Numbered from the stretch's first letter, positions 19,463 to 28,381 are shown. The stretch: DNA of 64,000 nucleotides from Shewanella dokdonensis (GCF_018394335.1 NZ_CP074572.1:1674001-1738000), one strand, 5' to 3'. Numbers and translations are program-made. Notes: generated from the letters alone by a model not told the origin.

Positions 19463-19748
19463 ACGGCCCATTCTCCGGCGTGAATTTCTTGGTACTTAAT
19501 ATTACTCAGCGCCACCATAAGTTAAGGTGTAATAACTCATACAGGCTCTGCCCGTTTGATTATTTATATCGTGTGGCTTGATCGCACGCCTACTAGCTCA
19601 CTTTTGGGACACAAATAAGCTACAGCTTTCACTATATTAGCATTTTTCAGACAATCTGAAGTATTGCAAATCCTCTTATTGATTGGCCGAAATCACTCAT
19701 CCACTACAGTTAGGACTTCATAGCATTTTCCTTAGAGGAATCATAAAC

Positions 19749-20949
19749 TCATCCAGATACTTTTATGTAAATAGGATTAATAATTAACAACAAAGCTTTA
19801 CACAATGAGAGCACTTGTTCTCGCTCTAAATGGGGTTCCAACACTTCTCGGTAATGTACATAAGAGTTGCGAGTTGTATATATATAGTCTCTTAAAGCTT
19901 CCATTAAACAATTTAGCCAGTCTGAATGAAGTTGTTCATTATTTGATTGATCACTTTGATTATTTAATAATTTTCGTCTATTATCAACAGCATCTTTCTT
20001 AAAATAACTCCCATGACAATGGCTTAATAGGTCAAAAATATCAATTAAAATCTGTTCATCTAATAATGATAATATCGAATATAACCCTTCACTTTCCTTT
20101 TTTCTCCAACCTGTATTTTTCTCTATAAGCTTTAAAATTTCCCATGAGTTGCCCATTTCTATAGAAAGCTCATTTTTGAGAGTTTTAACTGTAGGTAATG
20201 CATAAACTCTCTCTAACATGCGATACAACTCCATGAAAAGCAAGTAAGGCTCATCCTTAATCAAAATCGCTTTAGATATAAATGAAAAATTAAGAGATTT
20301 ATCACCCATCTTAATTAAATCAATTATAGAGTCAAATAACAAAAAATTATCTGAATAATAATCAAAACTCTGAGAGGCCGATATATATGAAGACATACGC
20401 ATTAAATCAAGATCATCATAACCAGAATCTTCATATATCTTAAAAACAAAAGTAGGCTTGAAAAAATCTTTAACGTCATCAAAATCAAGATATCTGACAT
20501 CATTTTTTCCTCTTCTTTGAAATAAAGGAATAAGTCATAAATTTTTCCAATGTCATTTTTAACATCATTGAGCCTGATAAAATCAATAGATGAGAACAGT
20601 GTAAAAATACCTGAATTTATTTCAATAAATTCAAAACCATCTCTATCCAAATTTAATGAATTCAGTCCTGAAACAATTAAATACTTATCACCACAAAAAT
20701 AGAAGTATGAAATACTAAAAAATTTCCAACGCTATAAACTTCAAAACTATTGATCGCATCTAAATCAGATTCAGATGAGGCTGTTTTTAGCCATCGCTTT
20801 GATTCTTCATCAGTTATAATACAGATTTTTTCGTGATACCCATCAGAATACTGACCATACCCATTTTCAGAAGAAAAATATTTTAATCTATCAAATAATA
20901 TTTTATTTCTTTTTATCATGCTCCTATCATTATCACTATCTTTTTGCAT
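19749..20949 (-). pseudogene. HEPN-like protein, partner of the DGQHR gene; two homopolymer frameshifts
   Basis: Three fragments in this AT-rich island join into one 400-residue protein when one base is added at AAAAAA 20717-20722 (giving VGNFFSISYFYFCGDKYL) and one at TTTTTT 20503-20508 (giving FKEEEKNDVRYLDFDD). The C-terminal 180 residues are helical, with PYLLFMELYRMLERVY and, near the end, TTRNSYVHYRE. The R-N-x3-H spacing is the catalytic signature of HEPN ribonuclease domains. The N-terminal half is not recognised. HEPN proteins act as RNases in defence and toxin systems, so that role is inferred. It follows the DGQHR gene by 66 bases. Confidence 0.6.
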
Positions 20950-21015
20950 TTTTTAAAATGTTCAGTGTTTAGCACGCTAGCAATAAGACTGCATGCTTGA
21001 ATATGCTCACACATC

Positions 21016-22174
21016 CTAATGCCCCCAACATACATCCATATTAGGAATATCAAAATTCTCTTCTATTAAAACGTTAAAAGCTCCTTTAAAGAAAGTTCGC
21101 TCTTGGTCACCAATCTTAGTTGAGGCAGAAGATGGACTCATTGCATTAAGCGCTTGTAAATTAACAAAATCACTCAATTCATTAACATTCATACTTTTCA
21201 ATTTATCAATAAAACCATCAAATCCTCCTATAATAACATCCATATTTTTACGCTGTTTTTCAGGTTCATAATCTAGCTTTGGTCGCCCAAGTATTTTTAT
21301 AGCAAAGGCAGTAGTTATACCAATTAATGCTGGTTGACTTCCTAAAATATCGCACCCTTTTTTAAACTTCCTATAATTCTCATTTTTTGAATCAATTCTA
21401 CCGAATTGGAAGTCTAGATTAACAATACGCTTAAGGAACTCAATATATACATCTAAAATTTCTTGTTTTGAAGAAGACTCAATAAAATCTAATTTTACAT
21501 ATTCTTCTGCAATAGCATCTCTTGTATTAACTTTCTCTGAACGTGATCCAAAAACTAAAAATGACTCGATTATTTTACTTGCCTGAAACTTACCAGGTTG
21601 TGTTCTTCTTTGTACATCATTTGTCGTAGGCAATTCAATGTTATCAATACTTCCTTGAATACGCTTTATTACTGGCACCATTACAACTTCTAACTGTCTT
21701 TGCATCGTCCAAGGGACTTGCCCAGTATTTAGAACTAACATTCTATAAATTAATTTATTAAGAGATCTTACGAGCCACAACTCAACTCTAATATATCTTT
21801 CCATACAATTTCTTGCTCGAATCATAGCTTCAGTACGTTGCATTCCATCAATAATGCATAAGCTATCTCTATTTTCTTTAATATATTTATAAATATCTCC
21901 ACTAGAGGATATATTATTCACTTCATAACCTTGGTCAACAACACCTATAACTACTGGAGGTAAAACCCTCCATTCTCAAAGTCACTTGTCATTTGCTCAC
22001 GAATTTTTTAGCACTTTGAGATTTTAAAACTAATCTCTGCCCATCTATATTTCCACCAGATGTTCTTGCTAAATCAGTTACTTCTAAGTAATCCGCAAGT
22101 TTTATGTTAAATATAAATGAATGACAATTTGAAACATTGTCAGACAAATACATAAAATCACAACCATTATTCAT
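21016..22174 (-). pseudogene. DGQHR/DndB-like (ParB-superfamily) protein; two homopolymer frameshifts
   Basis: Adding one base at TTTTTT 22004-22009 and one at AAAA 21962-21965 (top strand) makes a single 386-residue protein: SAKKIREQMTSDFENGG then FLPPVVIGVVDQGYEV then SLCIIDGMQRTEAMIRA. The last motif matches the DGQHR signature of DndB-like proteins, where DGQHR reads DGMQR, and VLNTGQVPWTMQRQLE resembles the following helix. DndB regulates DNA phosphorothioation, and relatives occur in many defence islands. No dndACDE genes are nearby. AT-rich codon use differs from the flanks, which fits transfer. Confidence 0.62.
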
Positions 22175-22220
22175 TACTATATCCTTATATTCATTTAGAA
22201 TTTATGAAACTCGATAATAA

Positions 22221-22595
22221 CTACTTTTTTGGCAAGGGACTATATAGCTTTTCTACTGAAATCTCCGCTGCATTTGCATTGTACAACCAAACATGAAATT
22301 GCTCTAAAAGCTGTTGATTCTCTTGCTCTAGTCTTCGAATCTTTCTCTCCTGACTCTCAATTCGTTCAGCAGCAATCTTCAAGCTTGGTGGTAGAGTCTG
22401 TTTTTTAACAGTTCCAACTCTTGACAGTAGAGCTTTGACTTAATCAAACGCACTCTTGATTCTCTTATACTTTTGACCAATGGCGTTCTGATAGTTCGAC
22501 AAAGATCCGAAACTGAATCGCCACTGAAATGGTAGACACTTACTAGCATTACAAAAATTAGGCCTACAATCCAGTACCAAGCAGAGCTGGTTAAG
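22221..22595 (-). pseudogene. Remnant of a coiled-coil coding region
   Basis: Reading leftward, a frame ends in IRRLEQENQQLLEQFHVWLYN and LYSPLPKK at TAG 22221-22223. The heptad pattern over about 35 residues predicts a coiled coil. The same frame continues upstream through an in-frame TAA (22440-22442) into GSLSNYQNAIGQKYKRIKSA. No start codon and ribosome site are seen. It resembles accessory coiled-coil proteins found beside mobile-element recombinases, but the match is by eye only. Confidence 0.35.
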
Positions 22596-22621
22596 TTATG
22601 CGAAACAAGGTATGGGGCAAA
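22541..22621. repeat. Imperfect ~80-bp repeat, copy 1
   Basis: Begins TACTAGCATTACAAAAATTA, then GGCC, and ends TATGGGGCAA. Shares with copy 4 (24590-24666) a longer block reaching about base 22687: ACTCCGCAAAT-CAGACA, TTTCCCCTTCG and GAGGATG-TGCTG. The four copies bracket the short gene modules between 22.5 and 24.7 kb. Confidence 0.6.
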
Positions 22622-22789
22622 AGAGTGTATTACTCCGCAAATACAGACAACGCCATTTCCCCTTCGACGCTGCTGAGGATGTTGCTGAGAAATGGCGTAG
22701 CTGAGCTAGGCCGTTCTCGGACATCCATGTCCTCCACGGCATTTGGGCATCCTGCCCGGCAGATACCGAAGCGCGAAGGTTGAGCATGG

Positions 22790-23090
22790 GCGAACGAGAC
22801 AACGTCTCAAGTTTGTGAGCGCGAGGCAGGGATAGCCGAGCTGGGGTGGCTTTCAAGGATAGAAAGCCGCAAATCCTGAGTGTAGCTATTTTCGGCATAA
22901 AGCCGAAGAGTTGTCAGTGACGTGGGGCGTCGTCGGGGTTATAAGGGCAAGTACTCATCTTCGATGAGTGAGCTTATGAGCGTGAGCCCAGGATGGCGAG
23001 CTGGTCGTTAGACAAGAATGTCGTTCTATGGACGAGCATCGCCCTTTGGCCGCAGGTAGCTCACGACTTTAGCAAACGTAGTTTGCATGG
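22790..23090. other. Non-coding segment rich in short perfect hairpins
   Basis: Five small inverted repeats in 300 bases: GAGAC/GTCTC (22796-22808), GGCTTTC/GAAAGCC (22848-22868), TTCGGC/GCCGAA (22891-22907), ACTCATC/GATGAGT (22953-22969) and GCAAAC/GTTTGC (23072-23086). Two GAGC-G-GAG...CGAGCTGG motifs (about 22817 and 22978) also resemble each other. No convincing protein frame. Could be a structured RNA or a decayed mobile element. Confidence 0.45.
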
Positions 23091-23140
23091 GCATAGCTTA
23101 TTTCTTTGACTCAGAATGGAACGATGTAATCGCACCATTA

Positions 23141-23222
23141 CTCTGTAGCATCACTAAGATTTGGTCAGCGGCCACGAGTTAAGTCAATTATCTAGATACG
23201 TCACTAACACGTCTTGGGGCAA
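23141..23222. repeat. Imperfect ~80-bp repeat, copy 2
   Basis: Begins CTCTGTAGCATCACTAAGAT, then TTGGTCAGC, and ends GTCTTGGGGCAA. Ends match copy 3 almost exactly, and the two copies lie exactly 620 bases apart (23141 and 23761) on either side of the DUF4265 gene. Confidence 0.7.
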
Positions 23223-23308
23223 AGCTATGGAAAAATAAACGTCAATCACATTACCACCTAACAGATAGAAACTTCATCTGCTCGACAGTAATGGCCTTCC
23301 TCAAATTC

Positions 23309-23713
23309 CTAGATACCCTGACGCTCGTTATCTTCCATGATGTTGTATGCTTTTGATACATCCACATTAGGCGGCATATCTATGGCATAAAGACGTTTCT
23401 TATTAGCCGATGAGCCTTCATATGAACAGCCCAATTCTGCCAATGGCTCCCAATATTCAAGAAAATACTGGTGTTCTTTCCCTGCTGGTATCCGAATTCT
23501 ATAAGTAGAATGTCCTGCACGGGCTGTAACGAAATCGTAAACTAATTCACCATCAGTTTCTTTCACTGTGAATTCATCACAATAGCTGACTCCAAAGACA
23601 TAAAAAGGTGAATTATCAAGAATATAGTAGTTATCACCGGAAGGAATCGCATACATAACTTCTCCTTGCTGTCCATCGTCCGTCGGGAATCTCACCTTAA
23701 CTCTTTCAACCAT
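23309..23713 (-). CDS. DUF4265-domain protein
   Basis: 134 residues. The core VKVRFPTDDGQQGEVMYAIP, NYYILDNSPFYVFGVSY and AGHSTYRI matches the DUF4265 pattern of small soluble proteins of unknown function. ATG 23713 is used; a GTG at 23761 would add 16 residues but lies inside repeat copy 3. It is the only gene between repeat copies 2 and 3 and is read against its neighbours, as in a one-gene cassette. Confidence 0.75.
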   Translation of the reverse strand: MVERVKVRFPTDDGQQGEVMYAIPSGDNYYILDNSPFYVFGVSYCDEFTVKETDGELVYDFVTARAGHSTYRIRIPAGKEHQYFLEYWEPLAELGCSYEGSSANKKRLYAIDMPPNVDVSKAYNIMEDNERQGI

Positions 23714-23760
23714 GTAAGTGCAGCCTTGGTTACTCTTTATTGCCACTTTAATGAAAGACA

Positions 23761-23842
23761 CTCTGTAGCATTACTAAAATTTGGTCAACTAACGCAAGTC
23801 GGTCAATGTAGACAAGCCCGGCCGAAAAACGTCTTGGGGCAT
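23761..23842. repeat. Imperfect ~80-bp repeat, copy 3
   Basis: Begins CTCTGTAGCATTACTAAAAT, then TTGGTCAACTAACGC, and ends GTCTTGGGGCA. Closest to copy 2. It lies between the DUF4265 gene and the toxin-antitoxin module. Confidence 0.7.
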
Positions 23843-23885
23843 CGTCAATCCCAAATAATTCATTGTTGATTGCTGCACCTTGATG

Positions 23886-23900
23886 GTGTACATTGTACAC
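23886..23900. promoter_or_regulatory. Palindrome upstream of the toxin-antitoxin genes, likely operator
   Basis: Perfect dyad GTGTAC-ATT-GTACAC, 27 bases before the toxin start. Placement fits autoregulation by the NadS/HTH antitoxin, as in other type II modules. Confidence 0.6.
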
Positions 23901-23926
23901 TAATAATTACATAAGGATTTTGATTA

Positions 23927-24256
23927 GTGAGTCATGCTATTGAGTTCGTTGAAACTTCGATCTTTACCAAGCAGATCAAGGAACTTGCTACAGATGATGA
24001 ACTAAAGGATTTGTAGGCTGAACTCATTGCACAGCCTGATAAAGGCGATCTTATCAAGGGAACGAGTGGTCTACGAAAGGTTAGAATGGCAGTTGGCAGC
24101 ACCGGCAAGAGTGGCAGTGTACGGGTTCTATACGTTCTTGCTCATGCCGACAAGATCTACCTTGTGTTAGCTTATGCTAAATCAGTTAAGGACAGCTTGA
24201 CTGATGAAAAAATCCAAGTTAAAACAATTGGTTCAATTACTCAAAGGAGAGGATAA
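23927..24256 (+). pseudogene. RelE/HigB-type toxin with in-frame amber codon
   Basis: 109-codon frame: HAIEFVETSIFTKQIKELA, GDLIKGTSGLRKVRMAV, SGSVRVLYVLAHADKIYLVL, KIQVKTIGSI. This is the RelE-superfamily mRNA-interferase type that pairs with NadS antitoxins. GTG 23927 has AAGGA nine bases upstream. Codon 30 is TAG (24014-24016), where CAG (Gln) would fit, so the toxin is cut short unless the amber is read through. No homopolymer is involved, so this may be a real inactivating mutation. The TAA is directly followed by the antitoxin ATG. Confidence 0.8.
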
Positions 24257-24544
24257 ATGAGCATTTTTAACGAACTTCAAGCCTCCCTTGAGGAAGCTGT
24301 TGAAATTCAACATGGTCGCAAAAAGCCCACTCGAGTAACCCGTTATGAGGTTGCTGATGTAAAGAGCATTCGTGAAGATCTCCTTAAAGTGACTCAGGCC
24401 GAGTTCGCTAAAACGATGGGGGTTAGTGTTGACACTATCAAGAGCTGGGAGGGTAAGCGCCGCAATCCCGCAGGGTTAGCAGCAAAAGTTCTGGCGACTA
24501 TCCAGGATGATCCCAAAATCTACATGGCTCTTGCTGCCCACTAA
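24257..24544 (+). CDS. nadS: NadS-family HTH antitoxin
   Basis: 95 residues with an XRE/Cro helix-turn-helix in the C-terminal half: VKSIREDLLKVTQAEFAKTM, GVSVDTIKSWEGKRRNPAG. NadS-type proteins neutralise RelE-like toxins and repress their own operon, probably through the GTGTAC dyad upstream. The ribosome site AGGAGAGG lies inside the toxin end. Intact, unlike its toxin. Confidence 0.88.
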   Translation: MSIFNELQASLEEAVEIQHGRKKPTRVTRYEVADVKSIREDLLKVTQAEFAKTMGVSVDTIKSWEGKRRNPAGLAAKVLATIQDDPKIYMALAAH

Positions 24545-24551
24545 CATTTAC

Positions 24552-24575
24552 AAAGGCCCATCTTGGGCCTTTTTC
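24552..24575 (+). terminator. Intrinsic terminator of the toxin-antitoxin operon
   Basis: AAAGGCCCA / TGGGCCTTT with loop TCT, continuing as a T-run to 24574. It starts 8 bases after the antitoxin stop. Confidence 0.9.
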
Positions 24576-24589
24576 GATCTAACGCCACT

Positions 24590-24666
24590 AATATCATTAC
24601 TAGAATTAGGCCAACTAGACACCACTCCGCCAGTCTGTAGAGCAACGCTGTAAAGCGGAATGGGGC
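24590..24666. repeat. Imperfect ~80-bp repeat, copy 4
   Basis: ATATCATTACTAGAATTAGG, then CCAACTAGACACC, ending AATGGGGCAA. The block shared with copy 1 runs on to about 24729 (ACTCCGCAAATGCAGACA, TTTCCCCTTCGGC, GAGGATGCTGCTG). It marks the right end of the cassette-like region. Confidence 0.6.
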
Positions 24667-24770
24667 AACAGATTGATACTCCGCAAATGCAGACACATTT
24701 CCCCTTCGGCACTGCCGAGGATGCTGCTGCATAAACTTACTGTCTCGCTGGGGCAAGGTTTGGTTCTATG

Positions 24771-25465
24771 CTAGCGCTGTTGCGGCCAGTTAAGCGACCA
24801 AGGCTCGCCCCAAGTTTGTAGCTGTGCCAGTACGGCAGACGTCTGAAATTGGCTGCCAATATGGGGTGGGCACAGATAGCGAAACAACTGCCCTTGCCAA
24901 TGAAACTCCAAACCGTAGGCGTGCAGATAACCACGTTCAGTAATGGCTTGAGCGTCACCGTACAAGCTATCGCCGAGGATTGGCACGCCGAGGCTATTGA
25001 GCGCCACTCGCAGTTGGTGGGTCTTGCCACTCAAGGGTTTTAGCAGATACAGTCGCAATCCTTCCGCCACCGACTGACTGAAAAACTGTGTAATTGCAGG
25101 ATTAGCCGTAGTTCGCAGCAGTTTATACATGCCACGCCGGGATTTAGCCATATCACCAATCACCCAGCCCTGTTTTTCTTGGGCTTACCGGCCGCCAGTG
25201 CCAGATAGTATTTCTGCACCTGATGCTGGCTAAACATGGCGGTAAAACCAGCCGCCGCCGCAGAAGATCGCGCCAGCAGCAACAACCCTGAAGTTATGGT
25301 ATCGAGCCGATGCACCGGATACAGCTTGATGTTTAAGTCGGCTTCCAACTGCGCCACCAGCCCGGCAGTGCCATCCTGGCTATGAAAGTGCACGGCGGGG
25401 GCTTTGTCCACCACAATGAAGTCCGCCTCGCTGGCGAGCAAACGATAGTTATCAGGATTGGTCAT
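24771..25465 (-). pseudogene. RluA-family RNA pseudouridine synthase, frameshifted at T5
   Basis: Isomerises uridine to pseudouridine in rRNA or tRNA. The first part has the catalytic motif YPVHRLDTITSGLLLLA with the active-site Asp. The second has LLKPLSGKTHQLRVALNSLG and PILGDSLYG, the other two family motifs. The break is at TTTTT 25173-25177; one extra base gives GKPKKKQGWVIGDMAKSRRG and a 231-residue protein without an S4 domain. RNA target unknown. Confidence 0.87.
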
Positions 25466-25491
25466 GAAGGGTGCTTCTGTCCATCGGCTAT

Positions 25492-26838
25492 TCAGGCGCG
25501 CGGGAAGTTAAGGATAACTTTCAGTCCCGGCTGGTTATCGGTGAGGTTAATTGTCGCATGATGGCGCGATAAAATCGCTTTTACCATAGACAGGCCCAAA
25601 CCACTGCCTTGCTCATGTCGGCTGGGATCGAGCCGCACCAAACGTTCAAACACCTTTTCACGCGCGGCTTCCGGGATACCTGGGCCGTTGTCACTGATCT
25701 CAATACTGCCACCGCGCTGGCGAATACAGATACTGGCGCCCTCGCCCGCATATTTGATGGCGTTGTCTACCAGATTAAACAGCGCTTGAAATAACAGATG
25801 CTTATCGCCAGAAACAACACAATCCTCGTTGGTTTCCAGCGTCAGTGTTTGCTGGCGTTCCTCTGCTAAAGCTTCTGCCATTTCCCGCAGATCGGCACAC
25901 AGTTCATGCAAACTCACCGGTTGTAATTCCAACGTCTGCTGGCCTTCTTCGATACGCGTCAGCGACAGCATAGCGTTGAAGGTTGCCAGACAGTGATCCA
26001 GCTCATCGGTCAGTTCGCCGCAACGTTCGGCTAAGCGTTCCGGTGGCTGATAGGGCAACTGCTCCAGCCCGATACGTAAGTGCGACAGCGGTGTGCGCAT
26101 ATCGTGGGCAATGTTATCGGTTACGCCCCGCACCGCGTGCAGGTTGTGTTCCAGCGTATCCAGCACCCGGTTAAATTGCGCCGCCAGCAGATCAAATTCG
26201 TCCTGCTTACCACTGACAGGCAAGCGCGTGTTGTAATAACCTTTTTCAATACGTTCACTCAAACGGTTGTAGTGTACCAAGCGACTGAGCAACCCTTTGG
26301 AAAACAGGTAACCCACCACCAGCGCTAGCACTATGGTCAGCGCCAAAGCGGTTAATGCCGCGCTGACAAACTTATCAATCAACGCCGCCAGATGGTCGGT
26401 GCGGGTGGCAATCAACACTGGGCCGTAACGGGTCATGACTACGCCGCCGGTGAGAATATGTAGTTTTTCCGGGCCACCGGTAAATATTGGAAATTCACGG
26501 GTATTGGGCAACAGCGGCATGTTTTCTGGCATCAGCGTTAACGAGCCGACCATTTCCACACCGCCTTGCCAGGCGATTAATGCCGTGCGTGAATCGGAAG
26601 CGCGGATCTGTGCGGCAAAGGCCCGTCGATCCACAGTCAGTGATAACTGCTGATACCGTTGGGCTTCTGATAACAGGTGTTGCCGCACCTGCGTTTGCTG
26701 CTCATTCACTAACTGTCGGTACAACACCAGCAGCAAAGTGCCGATGATCAAGGTCACCAGCACCGAGAAAATAACGGTAATGCGCCAGGCGCTGCTTCTG
26801 AAGGGCTTAATAGCCTTTGCGGAGACGATAGCCAGCAC
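25492..26838 (-). CDS. Sensor histidine kinase (QseC/CopS-like)
   Basis: 448-residue inner-membrane kinase: TM1 about 19-40, periplasmic sensor about 41-160, TM2 about 165-187, HAMP, then HisKA with NIAHDMRTPLSHLR (phospho-His) and a HATPase domain with NLVDNAIKYA (N box), DNGPGIP (G1) and GSGLGLSMV (G2). GTG start, overlapping the response regulator gene by 32 bases. Gene order with a YgiW-like protein recalls ygiW-qseBC of enterics, but the stimulus cannot be told from sequence. Confidence 0.9.
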   Translation of the reverse strand: MLAIVSAKAIKPFRSSAWRITVIFSVLVTLIIGTLLLVLYRQLVNEQQTQVRQHLLSEAQRYQQLSLTVDRRAFAAQIRASDSRTALIAWQGGVEMVGSLTLMPENMPLLPNTREFPIFTGGPEKLHILTGGVVMTRYGPVLIATRTDHLAALIDKFVSAALTALALTIVLALVVGYLFSKGLLSRLVHYNRLSERIEKGYYNTRLPVSGKQDEFDLLAAQFNRVLDTLEHNLHAVRGVTDNIAHDMRTPLSHLRIGLEQLPYQPPERLAERCGELTDELDHCLATFNAMLSLTRIEEGQQTLELQPVSLHELCADLREMAEALAEERQQTLTLETNEDCVVSGDKHLLFQALFNLVDNAIKYAGEGASICIRQRGGSIEISDNGPGIPEAAREKVFERLVRLDPSRHEQGSGLGLSMVKAILSRHHATINLTDNQPGLKVILNFPRA

Positions 26839-27484
26839 CTCGTATGGTTTCGATCAGCTCACCATGCCCGAGATCTTCAAATTTACGCCGCAGTTTGGCG
26901 ATATGGACATCGATGACGTTAGTGCGCGGGTCGAAGTGATAATCCCATACAGCTTCAAATAGCAGCGTGCGGCTGACCACCTGATTGGCGTGTTCCATCA
27001 AGTATTTCAGCAACAAAAACTCTTTCGGTTGCAGCAGCAGCTCTGCTTCATCCAGTGTCACACTGCGCGTCAGTAATTCCATTCTTAACGGCCCGACTTG
27101 TAAGTCAGTTTTTGCCGGTTGTGACTGCCCGCGCTGCATCAGTTTTTCTGCGCGCACCAGCAATTCTGAAAAAGCAAACGGCTTGGTCATGTAGTCATCG
27201 CCACCGGCACGCAAACCTTTGACGCGTTCATCCACATGGCTCAGCGCCGAGAGAATAAGCACGGGCGTTTGATCGCCGGTAGCCCGCAACGCAGCCAGCA
27301 GTTTCAAGCCATCAAGTTCAGGCAACATGCGATCGAGGATCAGCAGTTCAAATCGCCCTGACGTTGCCAGCACCAACCCTTGCTGACCATCGCTGGCGGT
27401 TTCAATACTGTGGCCCTGTTCAAGAAAGCCTTTGACGATATATTCCTGGGTGGTGGCGTCATCTTCGACCAGTAATATTTTCAT
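26807..27484 (-). CDS. OmpR-family response regulator (QseB-like)
   Basis: 225 residues. Receiver domain with VEDDATTQ, phospho-acceptor in LLILDRMLPELDGL (Asp about 51), ILSALSHVDERVKGLRAGGDDYMTKPF with the conserved Lys. C-terminal winged helix ends THVIDVHIAKLRRKF-type (NVIDVHIAKLRRKFEDLG) and IRGAGYRL. Cognate kinase follows directly. Four bases separate it from the upstream PepSY-like gene. Confidence 0.94.
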   Translation of the reverse strand: MKILLVEDDATTQEYIVKGFLEQGHSIETASDGQQGLVLATSGRFELLILDRMLPELDGLKLLAALRATGDQTPVLILSALSHVDERVKGLRAGGDDYMTKPFAFSELLVRAEKLMQRGQSQPAKTDLQVGPLRMELLTRSVTLDEAELLLQPKEFLLLKYLMEHANQVVSRTLLFEAVWDYHFDPRTNVIDVHIAKLRRKFEDLGHGELIETIRGAGYRLRKGY

Positions 27485-27487
27485 CTG

Positions 27488-28009
27488 TTAATCCCATTTC
27501 AGTAACGGCAGTTGCCGCTGGTGTTCAATGTCATATGCAAGTTTGTGGCTGCCATGTTCATCCAGCACTTTCAATTCCAGATAGCTGATCCCCAGGTCCT
27601 GATCTAACTCGGCCTGTTGCAGATAGCCATTACTGTGCACCAAGGCTAACTGGATCAGTGTGGAAAACCGTTGCTGGCGTTGTTGTAACATCAACGCCAA
27701 AGCTAGCGTTGGGGCATCTTTGGTCAGGCTATGGGTTTGCTTATCAAGCAGCTTGCCGTCGCTACCATCCAGCGTCAGTTCACTCTGAGTGCGGCGTAGA
27801 GGATCTACCAACGTCAGCCGATATTGCAGTTTACCGTCGTTGATTTCAGCAATAAATTCAATGATCTCACCCAAGTGATTTGCTTCTGCACTGGCAATGG
27901 CGGCCGCCGGAAGCAGATGCTGACCGTCTTCAAATATGCTCAGTAATTGCGATGGTGCGGCAATCGCCGCAGCACACCACAACCACAGAGTTGCCAGAAT
28001 CAGCCTCAT
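27488..28009 (-). CDS. Periplasmic PepSY-like protein in the two-component operon
   Basis: 173 residues from ATG 28009, with signal peptide MRLILATLWLWCAAAIAA. The mature part has HLGEIIEFIAEINDGKLQYR and LELKVLDEHGSHKLAYDIEH, which resembles two PepSY-like repeats as found in sensor-associated periplasmic proteins. Sits between the YgiW-like gene and the response regulator, so may modulate kinase sensing. Function inferred from context. Confidence 0.68.
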   Translation of the reverse strand: MRLILATLWLWCAAAIAAPSQLLSIFEDGQHLLPAAAIASAEANHLGEIIEFIAEINDGKLQYRLTLVDPLRRTQSELTLDGSDGKLLDKQTHSLTKDAPTLALALMLQQRQQRFSTLIQLALVHSNGYLQQAELDQDLGISYLELKVLDEHGSHKLAYDIEHQRQLPLLKWD

Positions 28010-28048
28010 GTAGCCTCCATCAAAACAGACTGCACTTTTTATGTTCAT

Positions 28049-28381
28049 CTAATGGTTATCAGCCACTTGCAGATGTTCAATTTCCACTTCGGGGCCAAAA
28101 CGTGTATTGCCGACTTTACCCGTTAATAGCAGTGGCGTATCAGCTTTGATCGCCACATTACGCCATAACGCATTATCAATTTCGACTTTCAATTCACCGC
28201 TATGATCGCGAAACAGATAATGTTGGTCACCCAGCGCTTTTATCAGATAGCCATGTAAAGCGACCTGTGTATCTAGCTTCGCGCCTTGTGCCGCATGGGC
28301 CGAAGTTACCGCCGCGTCAGCCACTGCTGGCGCCGCCATCATCAGCAACATCAATATCCCGCAAATTCTTTTGGTCATCAT
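28049..28381 (-). CDS. YgiW/YdeI-family periplasmic BOF (OB-fold) protein
   Basis: 110 residues from the ATGATG at 28381, preceded by a strong AGGAGG. Signal peptide about residues 1-22. The OB-fold core is QVALHGYLIKALGDQHYLFR then GELKVEIDNALW and GKVGNTRFGPEVEIEHLQV, typical of the YgiW/YdeI stress-tolerance (BOF) family. First gene of the operon with PepSY-like protein, response regulator and kinase, as ygiW lies beside qseBC in enterics. Confidence 0.82.
   Translation of the reverse strand: MMTKRICGILMLLMMAAPAVADAAVTSAHAAQGAKLDTQVALHGYLIKALGDQHYLFRDHSGELKVEIDNALWRNVAIKADTPLLLTGKVGNTRFGPEVEIEHLQVADNH

Noticed and set aside
22596..22898. 100-codon minus-strand open frame in the hairpin-rich segment
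   Set aside because: Composition follows the inverted repeats, there is no start signal, and it crosses a cassette repeat.
22541..24666. Repeats as canonical integron attC sites
   Set aside because: ATCTAAC at 24577 fits one core motif, but a matching GTTRRRY partner at a suitable distance was not found in any copy, and no integrase is in the window.
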